From positions 1,798,001 through 1,862,000 of the forward strand of contig NC_079502.1 in the NCBI RefSeq assembly GCF_030052815.1: 64,000 nt of DNA. The letters run 5' to 3'. Shown piece by piece: positions 37,969 through 48,406 of this stretch (positions are counted from its first letter, which is position 1; the number at the start of each line of letters is the position of its first letter). The notes below the pieces were generated by a model. That model was given only the letters and a program-made list of their open reading frames with translations, was not told where the DNA came from and did not search any database. A program made the translations under genes and the position numbers. The stretch comes from Hevea brasiliensis. Its lineage: Eukaryota > Streptophyta > Magnoliopsida > Malpighiales > Euphorbiaceae.

Positions 37969-38097
37969 CTGACGTCTAATTTTTTGCCTTGCTTATCAAG
38001 TCAATTAAAAAGCCCTACCGCCCTCTTCTCTCTCAAACCGACCACCCAAACCACTACTTCTCTATTCTCTACCCAACCCACTAACCACAGAAATCCC
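36901..38097 (+). promoter_or_regulatory. spacer and CT-rich leader of the 38-kb gene
   Basis: AT-rich repeats lie at 36985-37200. A less AT-rich promoter-like region with a CTCTC pentamer repeat (about 37605-37634) follows, then a (CT)16 run at 37933-37964, about 130 bp ahead of the start codon. CT-rich leaders of this kind are common in plant genes. The open frame at 37393-37776 looks fortuitous. Confidence 0.5.
37933..37964 (+). repeat. (CT)16 microsatellite in the leader
   Basis: Perfect CT repeat upstream of the start at 38098, on the sense strand. A candidate binding site for GAGA-binding (BPC) factors. Confidence 0.95.
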
Positions 38098-38940
38098 ATG
38101 AAGATAAAGAACAAAGGTAAAGTATACCCATCTCCATCTTCTTCTTCTTCTTCTTCTTCTTCTTCGACTAGAGACAAAGATGGGGATGTTTTCTCTGTAC
38201 TTAAGCTTCTTCCTGCTGCCATTCTCACTTTAGCTTCTGTTCTCTCTCTTGAAGACCGTGAAGTTCTTGCTTATATGATCACCAGGTCATTGAAAACCAC
38301 GACCAATTCAAACCCAAACAACCCATCTTCCATCTCTCAAGATTCCAAGAGAAAATCCTCTAAAAAGCTATCAAATGCCTCCTCGTCCTCCACCACCGCT
38401 ACCATCAACCATAAGTCTCCTATCTTTGATTGTGACTGTTTTGATTGCTATACCAGCTATTGGTTCAGGTGGGATTCTTCTCCTAACCGTGAACTCCTCC
38501 ATCAAGTTATTGAAGCCTTTGACGAACATTTAACCAACGGCGAACAATCCAGGAAAAGCTACCGAGGTAAGAGACGAGACAAAGCAGGTCGTCAGATTGG
38601 TGAGAAGCCGGTTATTGATGTTCTGGGTCGTCCCGAAATGCCGGAGTTGGAGACTCCACCAGAAACCGATGAATCCTCTATTGTTTCTCCCGATGATGAC
38701 TTCTCACCAGTTGCTACTCCGGAGAGAGCGGCTGATGGGGAAGAATGGAAGGAGAAGGGTGCAAAGAAAAATGAAGAGATAACTGAGTTGGTGCCGGCGG
38801 AGACGAAAGAGATGGCGGTGGTTGCAAGGACATCACCGGCGGCAGTAAGCAACCACAAGGGTTTGGGAAGGAAGGTATTGCCGGACGTGTTAGGGTTCTT
38901 AAATTCTCGTTTATGGAGTCTTTGGGGTCCGAATGTGTAG
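38098..38940 (+). CDS. plant-specific protein of unknown function
   Basis: Single exon, 280 aa, starting at the first ATG (38098, MKIKNKGKVYP). The frame is open further up only from a TTG. A Ser run (residues 13-23) is encoded by a TCT/TCC microsatellite. Residues 33-58 form a hydrophobic stretch (VLKLLPAAILTLASVLSLED). The most distinctive part is a Cys/aromatic block, FDCDCFDCYTSYWFRWDSSP (110-129), followed by a helical RELLHQVIEAFDEHL. The C-terminus GLGRKVLPDVLGFLNSRLW also looks conserved. I recall similar Cys-aromatic proteins across flowering plants but no assigned function. The acidic, proline-rich middle is probably disordered. The gene is intronless with a CT-rich leader. Confidence 0.83.
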   Translation: MKIKNKGKVYPSPSSSSSSSSSSTRDKDGDVFSVLKLLPAAILTLASVLSLEDREVLAYMITRSLKTTTNSNPNNPSSISQDSKRKSSKKLSNASSSSTTATINHKSPIFDCDCFDCYTSYWFRWDSSPNRELLHQVIEAFDEHLTNGEQSRKSYRGKRRDKAGRQIGEKPVIDVLGRPEMPELETPPETDESSIVSPDDDFSPVATPERAADGEEWKEKGAKKNEEITELVPAETKEMAVVARTSPAAVSNHKGLGRKVLPDVLGFLNSRLWSLWGPNV

Positions 38941-41900
38941 TGCCCAAAGTTAATTAAAAAAATTAACTTTTTCTTTTTTGCTTGCTTCCATTTTTGGAGC
39001 CAAGAAAAATTACAAAAAAAAAATTGTATATTTTTGGTGAAAGATTAGCACTTGTCTCAAATCTCAATGGAAGCTCTCTTTTTTTTTTTTTTTAATATGG
39101 GTATCACTCCTTTTTATCTTATTACTATGGGACTCGCCGGCGTAAGGTAATTTTCTAGCAGGGAAGATGTTCGGCAGTTTTCCCGGAAAATCTTCTTACC
39201 CATTTTGGTGATTTTGATGGGTTCAAGTATATGCATAAATTTTTCTTAATTATCTTGCTTAGAGACAAAGTTGAAGAGATTAAGTGGAGATAGTTTCTTG
39301 AGGTAGACCTAAGCAAATTTGTTTTTTTAGCTTCTTGGTGGAGATTATGCTACAATAATAATAAAAAAAAGCAGATATTATCAGTATATATAGATTTTAT
39401 ATAATAATTTTATTTTATTCGGTGCTGCTTTTATAAATGTCAAATGGATGCATTTTTCTATGCTTTCTTTTGATTCCTTTTTGCTCCCTCTAATCCCTCC
39501 TTCCATGCTATTATTCCATTCACTAATGTCTATTGCCTTATATTTTATTAGTTTATTAAAGCCACTAATTTGGGTTTAGGTGCCCTTCTTTGATACACGC
39601 TGTGGCCACGGAACCCTAGGTTGTTATGGCAGCCCAAAACTGCCCCTCGTATAGCAGTGTGGTATGAAGAGTGTAAGTGGGTAGGTTTGTCTTTCAGAAC
39701 ATGGAATATGGGTGAAGTGGATAGGGCTTATCCTTGAGGTTCTGGCCTTACTTGAAATGCCCTTTAGTTTCATTTATTGTTAGTTGCAGCAATGGATTAG
39801 GACCTGAAAGTATGGGACCATACAGAACACAAGAGTATGTTTTTATGTGACATCAAATTTATGACAATAGCTGCCTTAGAATCACTCAACTTTTGTAAGG
39901 AGTGGAAATTTAAGAGTGGAAGTTGTATTATTATTTAATGATCATTTGAAACCAACAATAAATTTGCAGACTATAACCAAATTATTAGTGTATTTATGTA
40001 CTTAATTTATTCAAGATCAAGAATACAGATTCAGGAGTTGGGTTTGGTTGAATGGTTAGAGTCAGCTTTTGAAACTCCCATCAAGCATAATTGTAGCTTC
40101 AAATTTTCTGCTAATAGCTATTGGTACTTTTAACCTATATTTGTTGCTAGTATTTAACTGTGCATTCCAACAATAATTTGCTATAATCAGTGTGAGCTTG
40201 AACCCCTCCATTGCCTTTGGGAAGAAAGCATATTAAATTTCTATTTAAGCAAACTCTTTTTCTTCGAAACAGATATATTTGGAAACAAAGGGAACAGTGG
40301 GGGCACAGGGGTAGGGCTGGATACAGATAGTGAGTAGTGAATTATTTTAGGATTATTTTATAAGATATACTGTACACAGGTGATGATAGTCTAGGGTTTG
40401 TCCTCAAATAGAGGTTGTTGAATACTTTTATCTATGTTAGGTATAGGATGAGGTCATGTTTGGACTTTGGATCTCTTTCTATATGAGAAGGTAAAACCTA
40501 TAGCATTGTAATATGCATGTAGGGATTCAAGTTCTCTGCTCATATCACCCATATATGCCTTTTTATAGGTCACAAAAATTTAACTGCAAATAGTAACATC
40601 ACCATATCTATCTTCCTCAACTCCCAACTCATGATTGGGAAAAAATTAGTCCTTTTATGTTCATATTCATAGTTGTATTTCACATATATAGTAAAAACCA
40701 AACTTTTTTAAAATTCATTTTGGATTAGAAATGTTGCTGCTTATTATTATTATTATTTTGGATTAGTAAAATTTAATGTTGTTGCTCTTATTATTATGAA
40801 TTTAATGTTTTAAAATTCATTCTCTTTAGAAAATCTTTTATTTACTAAAGGCAATCTACAAATTATAGAAAGTAGATGGTACGGTTATGTGGATGAAAAA
40901 GCACCGCTCTCAATAGTTTGTATGATTTCTCATTATTAAGGTAGGTGGATTTATTTGTCATAATTAAAGTAGTTAGAACTATATTATCAAAGAATTTAAG
41001 GAGTGAATATTGGAGACTGGATGTTAGTTCTTGAACTAGTTAAAAACCTGTCACAAATCAGATATGAAAACCCATAAATCTTGTTCAAATGACAAACGAG
41101 TAGGTTCAGATAAGGAGACGTGTTAAGATAGATGACAATTGCATTTGCATTACCAGGTTACAAACAACATCAACCATGAACCATGTTCTTGAGGTGGTTT
41201 CCTATACTAAAATCTTCATGTCTTTAATAATAATACTACTTACTAAGGCCAAAGTATAAGAAACAAAAGAATACAACAAATTGATCTTGTTTCTTTGGCA
41301 AATTTAATAAATCACTGAGTTTTAAATGACCTTGCTAGAGCAGTGGGAGAATATTGTGCTATCGAGTATAGACAAAGAGACCCTCATCATTTCATCATCC
41401 TTCCCTATTCACTAACTAGATTTCTAGGATCTTTTTAAGCATCCAATTAATCTCCTCAAAAGGAGGCTATGATTCTGTTTACTGTTTTTCTCCCCTTCTT
41501 TATATGATGACTTTGAAATATTTAAAAAAGAGAGAACTTACCCAATAGCTTCCAATTCTTTTCAGCTAAATTGCTAAGGTCAACTCTAAGGAGGTGCAAA
41601 ATGAGACTTGAGATTTTACTGCAAAAGTCTACTTCATTATAGCATACATCTCTAGCTTATGTCCCAGCAGGCAGCATTTACCAGTCTTTCACTCCAAACA
41701 GTAAATTCTTAGGCGTCTAGATAGACATGGAAACTCTAAAAAAAAAAAATTGCAGTCCAAATCAAAGAACTAGCTAGTTATACAAAATGATCATAAAGCA
41801 AAGTCTGTATTGAATGAAACAAGCTTAAGGATGCTAGTCTGGATTGATTTCACCATAGAAAATTTGCATTCTTGTGTTGAGAAGTATATGAATGTTGACA

Positions 41901-42562
41901 TGCAATAAGGCCTCATTCCAGGACAATATGAGCAGGCCCTGCATGCCTAAGCATTGAAATCCAAATAGAAATTAGAAAAAAACAGAACATCTGATGATCA
42001 TGATATATTATTGCATGGGTTGTCTCTGGTTGTTTGCCAAATAGAGGTTGATATGAGCTGTCCATATCACACTCAGAATTTGGTCAATCGATGACCAAAC
42101 ACGTGTTAAGCATCAAATCAAGGTCCATTTCCAACCACAACAGATTAAGTTGATGATGATACTACCTTCCATTTTAGTTGAGATTCAGCTGTCGAGTAGA
42201 ACCGACATCATCTTCATCGCTATGTACCCACAACCTGCTAGACCCTTTCTGTTAGCTTGATATTCTCAGCTGGTTTTGTCCCGAAAATTCCTCTGCTCAA
42301 CAGCTTGATGTGTTCCAACTAGAATTCATATCACTGTGGAAAATCTGTGTCCACACTGGATGATGGAAAAAGATCAAGAAAAGATGAATGGACCTTTTTA
42401 CTATGTGCTGCAGATTTGGGGCTGGGAACTGTCCAAAAGTTGGTATTTTATTTTCAAGAAGGTACCAACAAAAAACATTCACCTGATGTATTCTGTCGCT
42501 GCAGCCAGGGGCGGATCCAGGATTTAGACACAAGGGAGGCGAACCCTGCAATAGAGATGTTT
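38941..42562. other. long spacer, no confident gene
   Basis: 3' flank of the 38-kb gene, then moderately AT-rich unique-looking sequence. I see no recognisable protein. At 42509-42550 a GGGGCGGATCCAGGATT motif, followed by a GGCGAACCC segment, resembles the end of a common plant transposon family (usual form GGGGCGGAGCCAGGATT). It probably marks the left side of the repeat block that follows. Confidence 0.5.
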
Positions 42563-44345
42563 TGTTGAATAATACATGCATTTTATATAGCCATTTAGAT
42601 TAAATTTCATAGTCATTTTATTAATTTTTTAGTCAATTTTAGTTAATTTTAGTAATTATTTAATTACTTTTTCATAATTATTAATTTTTGAACTAATTTG
42701 TAAGTTTGCTTTTATTTTATAGATAAAATGTATTTTTGAGGGATTAAAGAGTAATTGTATAAATGAGAAGTAGTTTCTAGGTCCAAAAGTATCAAAATGA
42801 AGCTTGAAAATTTAAGAATATGAAAATTACCGAAATCTGCATAACTTGCTGCAGAGCCTGTGCAACTTTTGCACAGAAATCAAAAATAATTTTGGACTTA
42901 TCAAAATGTATACCAGGGACTACACAGGCTATCTAGGTTACCTATACACTCTCACAAGAGAAAATTTACACTTGCTGAAATCTGCACAATATGCTACACA
43001 GCTTGTGCAGCTCGATTGTGCACTTTCATGAAAGACATATGAAGTTATCGAAACTTGCACAATATACTACATAGTTTGTGCAGGTCAATTGTGCACCTTC
43101 ACGAAAAATTATCTGACATGCCAAAACTTGCACAGCCTATGTAACTTGGTTGTGCCATTCACAAAAGACCTCTAAACATATTGAAACCTGCACAGTCAAC
43201 CCGCACAACCTGTGCATCTTCATGAGAAGCCTCTTGAACTTGCTGAAAATTGCATAAAATCTTGCACAATCTGTGCACATCCTCATTTATTGGCTGAAGA
43301 CAAAATTTTCTCACATGGAATTACCTAAGACACATCATTTTTGGGCCAACCTAGGGGTTCCCTGTCAGGGATATAAAAGTCACTCTTACTTCATTTTGTT
43401 GCAAGAAGAAAGACTGGAAAAAGGAAGAAAAAGCAGAGTAGGAGCCGACACTTCCATTTTTGAACTAGGATTTAGATTCTTCTCCTCTTCTTCCTATTTT
43501 TTACACTTCATCAACCGGGTTTCTTTAATTTTAGTTTATTTTCATAATTTATTTTCTCTTTTATTTAAAATTTCTTATGCTAAATATGAATAGTAAGTAG
43601 TTTTTCTAAGATTCTAAAGTTGAGTATTTAATATTTAAGATATTTTGTGAATTTGAGTTGATTTATCTAGATTTTATGGTTATTATAAGGTTTTATCCAT
43701 TTCTTGTGTGCCTAATGACACGTTTAGTGTAGAATCCCATTAAGTATTATTCTTAATCCTTGGTTAAAGTATGAAAAGAAAAAAATCTAATGATAGATAA
43801 TCAATAAATTTGACTTAGTTAATTTAAATTTAAGAAATAAACTAAGGATTAAGTGGATTAATAGATTTATTGAAGAACATAATGGGTCTTAATTAATTTT
43901 AACTTCATGAAAATAGGAATAAGTTAATTAAGATATTTTTTGTCTTACTCGAAAGAGTTTTCAAATGATTTGAGAATTAATTTTCTTAAAACTGATAATT
44001 TCATAAGTTTGGATAACCAATTTAAAATTTTAAAATAACTTAATTATAAATTCTTAATCTCCGAAATCATTCTTTTATTATTGTTGATTGTTAATTGATT
44101 TTTATTGCTTGATATATTTAATTCTTGGCATATTTTATTGAGTCTGATTAATACCTTGTAATTTTAGTGAAATTTTCTATTTTAGCATTTTTTCATATAA
44201 AATTTATATTTATACCCTTCAACTTTATATCTCTTCATTTAATTAATTTTTAATCTAATTTAATTTAAATTGGTATGCTTTTATATTAAAAATATAATTA
44301 AAAACATAACTCTTCACGTGAATAATTTTTTTTTATACTATTTAA
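42563..44345 (+). mobile_element. long LTR-like block with TATA box and tandem repeats
   Basis: Opens near TGTTGAATAATACATGC. About six diverged 55-75-bp units (42833-43290) precede a TATA box (ATATAAAAG, 43371-43379). A transcribed-looking region follows (GAAGAAAGACTGG, TTCTTCTCCTC, GCTAAATATGAATAGTAAG, TTCTTGTGTGCCTAATGA). Together these match the U3-R-U5 order of long gypsy-type LTRs that are common in dicots. The usual end, with CTGTGGATTCGAC and a GGCGCCGTTGCCGGGG primer region, is missing, so the 3' part is truncated. No gag-pol follows. The open frame at 43273-43593 is not a real gene. Confidence 0.5.
42833..43290. repeat. diverged tandem units with TGCACAA/TTGTGCA inverted repeats
   Basis: Units begin GAAA(T/C)(C/T)TGCACAA and contain a matching (T)TGTGCA 10-15 bases later, then TTCA(T/C)GA. 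They start at about 42833, 42980, 43050, 43120, 43181 and 43242. The last ends about 85 bp before the TATA box at 43371. Confidence 0.8.
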
Positions 44346-46058
44346 ACATTCGTTCACTTGTAGTTAAGTCACATCATTGTACAGGAAACACCACTATTTT
44401 CATCCACTCATTTACCAGGCCATAAAAGGGTTCAACACCTGATCACCACTAATCCAGAAATGTGTATGGCCCAACTATACTTGTTCTGCCTCCAATTGCT
44501 TTGATTAACCAGAAAGTAAACAAATATATAAGTCATGGAAAAAAATCAAAGTAAACATATCAATCAATCAATCAGAACTACAATTATTTAGTAATTTAGA
44601 AGACTCTGTGCACATATTTAACCATTAAGAGTGTAACAGAGAGGTAAATTCTGTATCTGACAAAAATTGTTAGTCAGCTTGCATAGATATTTGTTCCAAT
44701 CATGGGTATCTCTGTTACATTATCTTTCTTCGTGGTATTAACAGCCCATCTTCTCATTTCTCAGCTAATTTTCAGCCGCTGCTATTTGTAAAGTTGCTTG
44801 TGGGGCACACTCAGTATCTGGAGGCCAACAGTCCTGGTTCGGAGCTGACGTTGGTACAGAATCTGATCATGACTCGCTAACTCAGAAGGAAAGCTAATTA
44901 TCTCCCGTGGCAACTTCAACATCCCACAACAAAAAGTAGCAGGAAGTAGGTCTCAAGTTCAAGCCACAGTTGGAGCCATATCAATCACCAAAAAAAAAAA
45001 CAAAAAAAGTGGTAGGAAGTGCTGGGGTGGGAGAGCCTTTAATATTTAAAGTAAAAGAGTAATGCATTATAATCAATCAGCATAAATAAACCAGGTTCTT
45101 AAGAGTTGGATGGCATACAATAGAGGGTTGCCAACTGCAAGTATTTGTAACTGTGAGGGTGTACAAGGTTTCTTCCATAATTTTACAGCTTTAGAGAGTT
45201 CAAGTAGAAGCTATTGATTGATCATTGTAAACATGCAAAGTCTAAGAATATGAAGATATTTAATAAAGACAAACATAATTTAGTGTATTATCAGATAAAG
45301 GAAATTTCAGAAAATACCCTCAAAAAAGCAATGGGCATTTCAGCTTATTGTGCCTAGTCCTTGAGCTCATTAAACACCAACAAAATATTCTCTGTCGCCA
45401 CTTTTGAACGTGGAGTCTTGAGTCTTCTCTCACCAAGTACCCAGCAGAACAACAGTACACAAGTAATAGCTATTATTAGAAAGATAACAGAAAGTGCATG
45501 TGTGTAAACATGCCAACTTGGAAAGGGCCATGTGTGTAAACATGCCAACTTGGAAAGGGCATTTTTAAACAAGGCACATAACCCATCTGTCAATTCAATG
45601 TACTTAAATGCATCTGCAAGTATAGATTTATTAGTTTTGCAGAAAATAAGAAGCATGCTAGAGCATCAAAAATCAATGGCTACATCAAGTTACATCTAAT
45701 GCTTAATGCAGGACAATTATATAGAGCAATCAAAGATGAAAATAGAAAAAAAAATGATCAATCTTGCAACAAAACAAGTATGTGGCTTACACAAAATCAT
45801 CTGTTGGAAGGGCCCAGGACCCACTATCAATTTGCCCACATGATTTGATCTTGAAATGAATAGCCAACCAAAAGCTTGTAACTATCTCCGTGTTTCACTC
45901 CAGCCACCTTCATCTTAGGCATTAGAGGTTTCCAGGGAGCAATTGATATCTCATTCATAAACAGTTCTACTTTTAATTATGAAAAGTAGCTTATCTCCTA
46001 TCCTCTCATCATAGCCAAAGTGAACAAAGCTCAGGTTTTCTGAAGAGAAAAAAAGAAA
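44346..46058. other. LAZY1 upstream region
   Basis: Intergenic. A perfect 32-bp tandem duplication is at 45497-45560. A minus-strand frame (45354-45656) crosses it and ends in a hydrophobic segment (ALSVIFLIIAITCVLLFCWV), but I cannot link it to any family or to other exons, so I do not call it a gene. The last ~1 kb is the likely LAZY1 promoter. Confidence 0.45.
45497..45560. repeat. 32-bp perfect tandem duplication
   Basis: Two identical copies at 45497-45528 and 45529-45560, each starting CATGTGTGTAAACATGCC. 32 is not a multiple of three, so any frame crossing it shifts between copies. Confidence 0.97.
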
Positions 46059-48406
46059 ATGAAGGTTATGTCTATGCTTCTTATGGACCCAATAGAAAAC
46101 AGTACTCTTTATGCTTGGAAAAGAAAATTATCTTCCTCAATGCTTCATGAGCTAACCACCAAATGGCTTCTTACTGCAGTTACTAGGTTGGATGCACCGT
46201 AAGTTCCGGCAGAATAGCAGTGAACCGCTGAAGGATTTTGCCATTGGTAAGTTTCGTTCTTCCATACAGATTTTCCTGCTGAGTTTACAATTCAAATAGG
46301 CAAAACCATGGAAACAATAATCATCATTTTTGGGTTGCTACAACACTATCCTTGAAAGAAAGATGAAAACCTTAGGTAACTAAAAGATGGTCATGCATAG
46401 CTCATATTATACACCTGCACAATAGAATGAATTCTTGGCAAGCAAGCTCTTATTAATATCCTAGGACACATAGTTAACCATCAGAAGCCTGATATGTACT
46501 GGCACTACTTAAGAATACACCAGAGTTTAAATTGATGATTTCACATAAATCAGTAGAATGATTTGCCTTGGGACTTTGTGGGAGGCCATACTCTCTATGC
46601 TGCATGCCACTCTGAGTGGAATACAGCCATAAGACACCTGAGAAATAAATTACTCTGAAATATATGAGAGCCGACGAGCTATGGACTTTGAATCTCAAAC
46701 TGACATAACATCAGAAATAGACTCATATTTCATTCTTTCCTAAATGAAATGGCAGAATTTTTTCAATCACATTTAACACAGTTAGTGTCAGGTCATGCTT
46801 GTAATTGTCTTATAGGACAGCCATCACTTGATGACCAACAACACTACACAAAACCAAACTATGCAACCAGATCATTCAAGCAAGCCCATAAAGATCACCT
46901 TCGAAAATCTTTTGCCGGTCTGGAAGCAGCAAGAATAGAAGAAGAAGAAGATGAAGAAGAATACTTTGAAGAGGAATCATCAGCTGCCATATCTGAGCTA
47001 TTCCATGGTTTTCTTGCAATTGGTACCCTGGGTTCAGATCCAGTCAATACCAACCCCTCAACACCAACATTCGCCATCTCTGTTGAAAACATAACTGAAA
47101 AAGAGACTGTAACCGAAAATGAACTGAAACTCATCAATGACGAGTTGGAGAAGGTTCTGGGAGCTGAAGCTAGAGAAGATTATTGCAATGACTCATCAGG
47201 AAGGAACAGTTATGTCAGTGCAGGGAGAAGCAGTCATGGAAGCACTATTACCCTTAGTGGCAAGCCAATGGAAGGCCAGGAGACCAATGTGAATGGAACA
47301 ACAGTCTGTCCACTCCAGGGATACCTTTTTGGGTCAGCAATTGAACTATCAGAAACAACGGCTGTGGCAAAGAAGGAGCACAGGACATCACTTGGTGAGT
47401 TGTTTCAGAGGACTAAAATAGCAGAAGAGAATTCTGGGGTTAAATGCGAAAGGGATGAGAAGCGCATCGAGAAGGAAGCTGATAAATCTGCTGTGCATCT
47501 CATGAAAAAGATACTGAAGAAGAAAATGCTCCATGCTTCTTTTAGGAGCTCTACTGCCGCAGCTGCTGGAACTGTTGATCCTGCTTCAGCAGAAACAAAA
47601 CTGCAAAAGGTATTTCTAAATAAACATCTCTGTCAAAATCCTTCTTGCTTGAGCTTTGCCAAGTTTGATACAAGAACTAGTATCTCAATGTGATGCAAAG
47701 TAAAAAAATTCCAACAATCTCTATCTTGCAGCCCAATGATCATATGTATGAATTCAATGCATAACTAAAAATTTTGCCGCCCTAGACAAGTATTTTACAG
47801 ATATCAGGTTTTACAGGATACGTGTACTATCCTAAGTATAAACTTTTGATCAATGTGTGGTGTGCAGATCATACATATGTTCCACAGGAAAGTTCATCCT
47901 GAAAACTCAACATCAGCAAGGAAGGCAGATAAACCCCAAAAAAATGAGAATAAGAAGACCACCAACAATGGGGGACACAACAATGGAAATCAAATGCTCC
48001 TGGATGAAGAGATCACAGTACTTCCTCAGAGAGCCCTTTCAAAGCGGAGCATAAGGCGCTACGAGAGTCAATCTAACCCACCTCAATTCACTCTGAGCGG
48101 CAGTGACTCGAATGGAAGCAGGGAATACTGGATCAAAACAGATGCAGACTGTAAGTACATATACAATTCACATTCATAAAATACACAATTCAAAAAACCC
48201 AAGCAGGTGTTTGCATGCTACTGTCCAATTGGAGATCTTATTTTAGCTTCTTTTTAAGTTGCACTCAAGCAGATTTTCATATTGTTAACAAGCATGGACT
48301 ATTCCTAGTATCAGTTTTAGTAGTCTCCTCGGCTTGGTAATAACTTTTAAGCAACTATGCTAATTCAGTTCTACGTTTGATTGTAGACCTTGTGTTGGAG
48401 CTCTAA
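46059..48406 (+). CDS. LAZY1: LAZY1 gravitropism and branch-angle protein (IGT family)
   Basis: Five exons: 46059-46064 (6 nt, Met-Lys), 46180-46246, 46792-47609, 47868-48150, 48387-48406. They join in frame to 1194 bp, 397 aa, all introns GT-AG. The N-terminus MKLLGWMHRKFRQNS is the family signature. The IGT motif lies in FLAIGTLGSD (101-103). An acidic run (EEEEDEEEYFEEE), the basic helix SAVHLMKKILKKKML, the LQKIIHMFHRKVHPE segment across the exon 3-4 join, and the C-terminal YLVLEL (CCL domain, contacts RLD proteins) are all present. LAZY1 links gravity sensing to polar auxin transport, setting shoot gravitropism and branch angle. The six-base first exon is a known hallmark of IGT genes. 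All conserved regions look intact, so a functional gene is expected. Confidence 0.96.

Noticed and set aside
42833..43290. CRISPR-like array
   Set aside because: Units are diverged, spacers are not distinct and the setting is a plant LTR.
43273..43593. 106-codon frame
   Set aside because: Covers the TATA box and leader of the LTR-like block. Not a protein gene.
45354..45656. Minus-strand frame with a possible membrane segment
   Set aside because: Crosses a 32-bp tandem duplication that shifts frame. No family recognised and no partner exons found.
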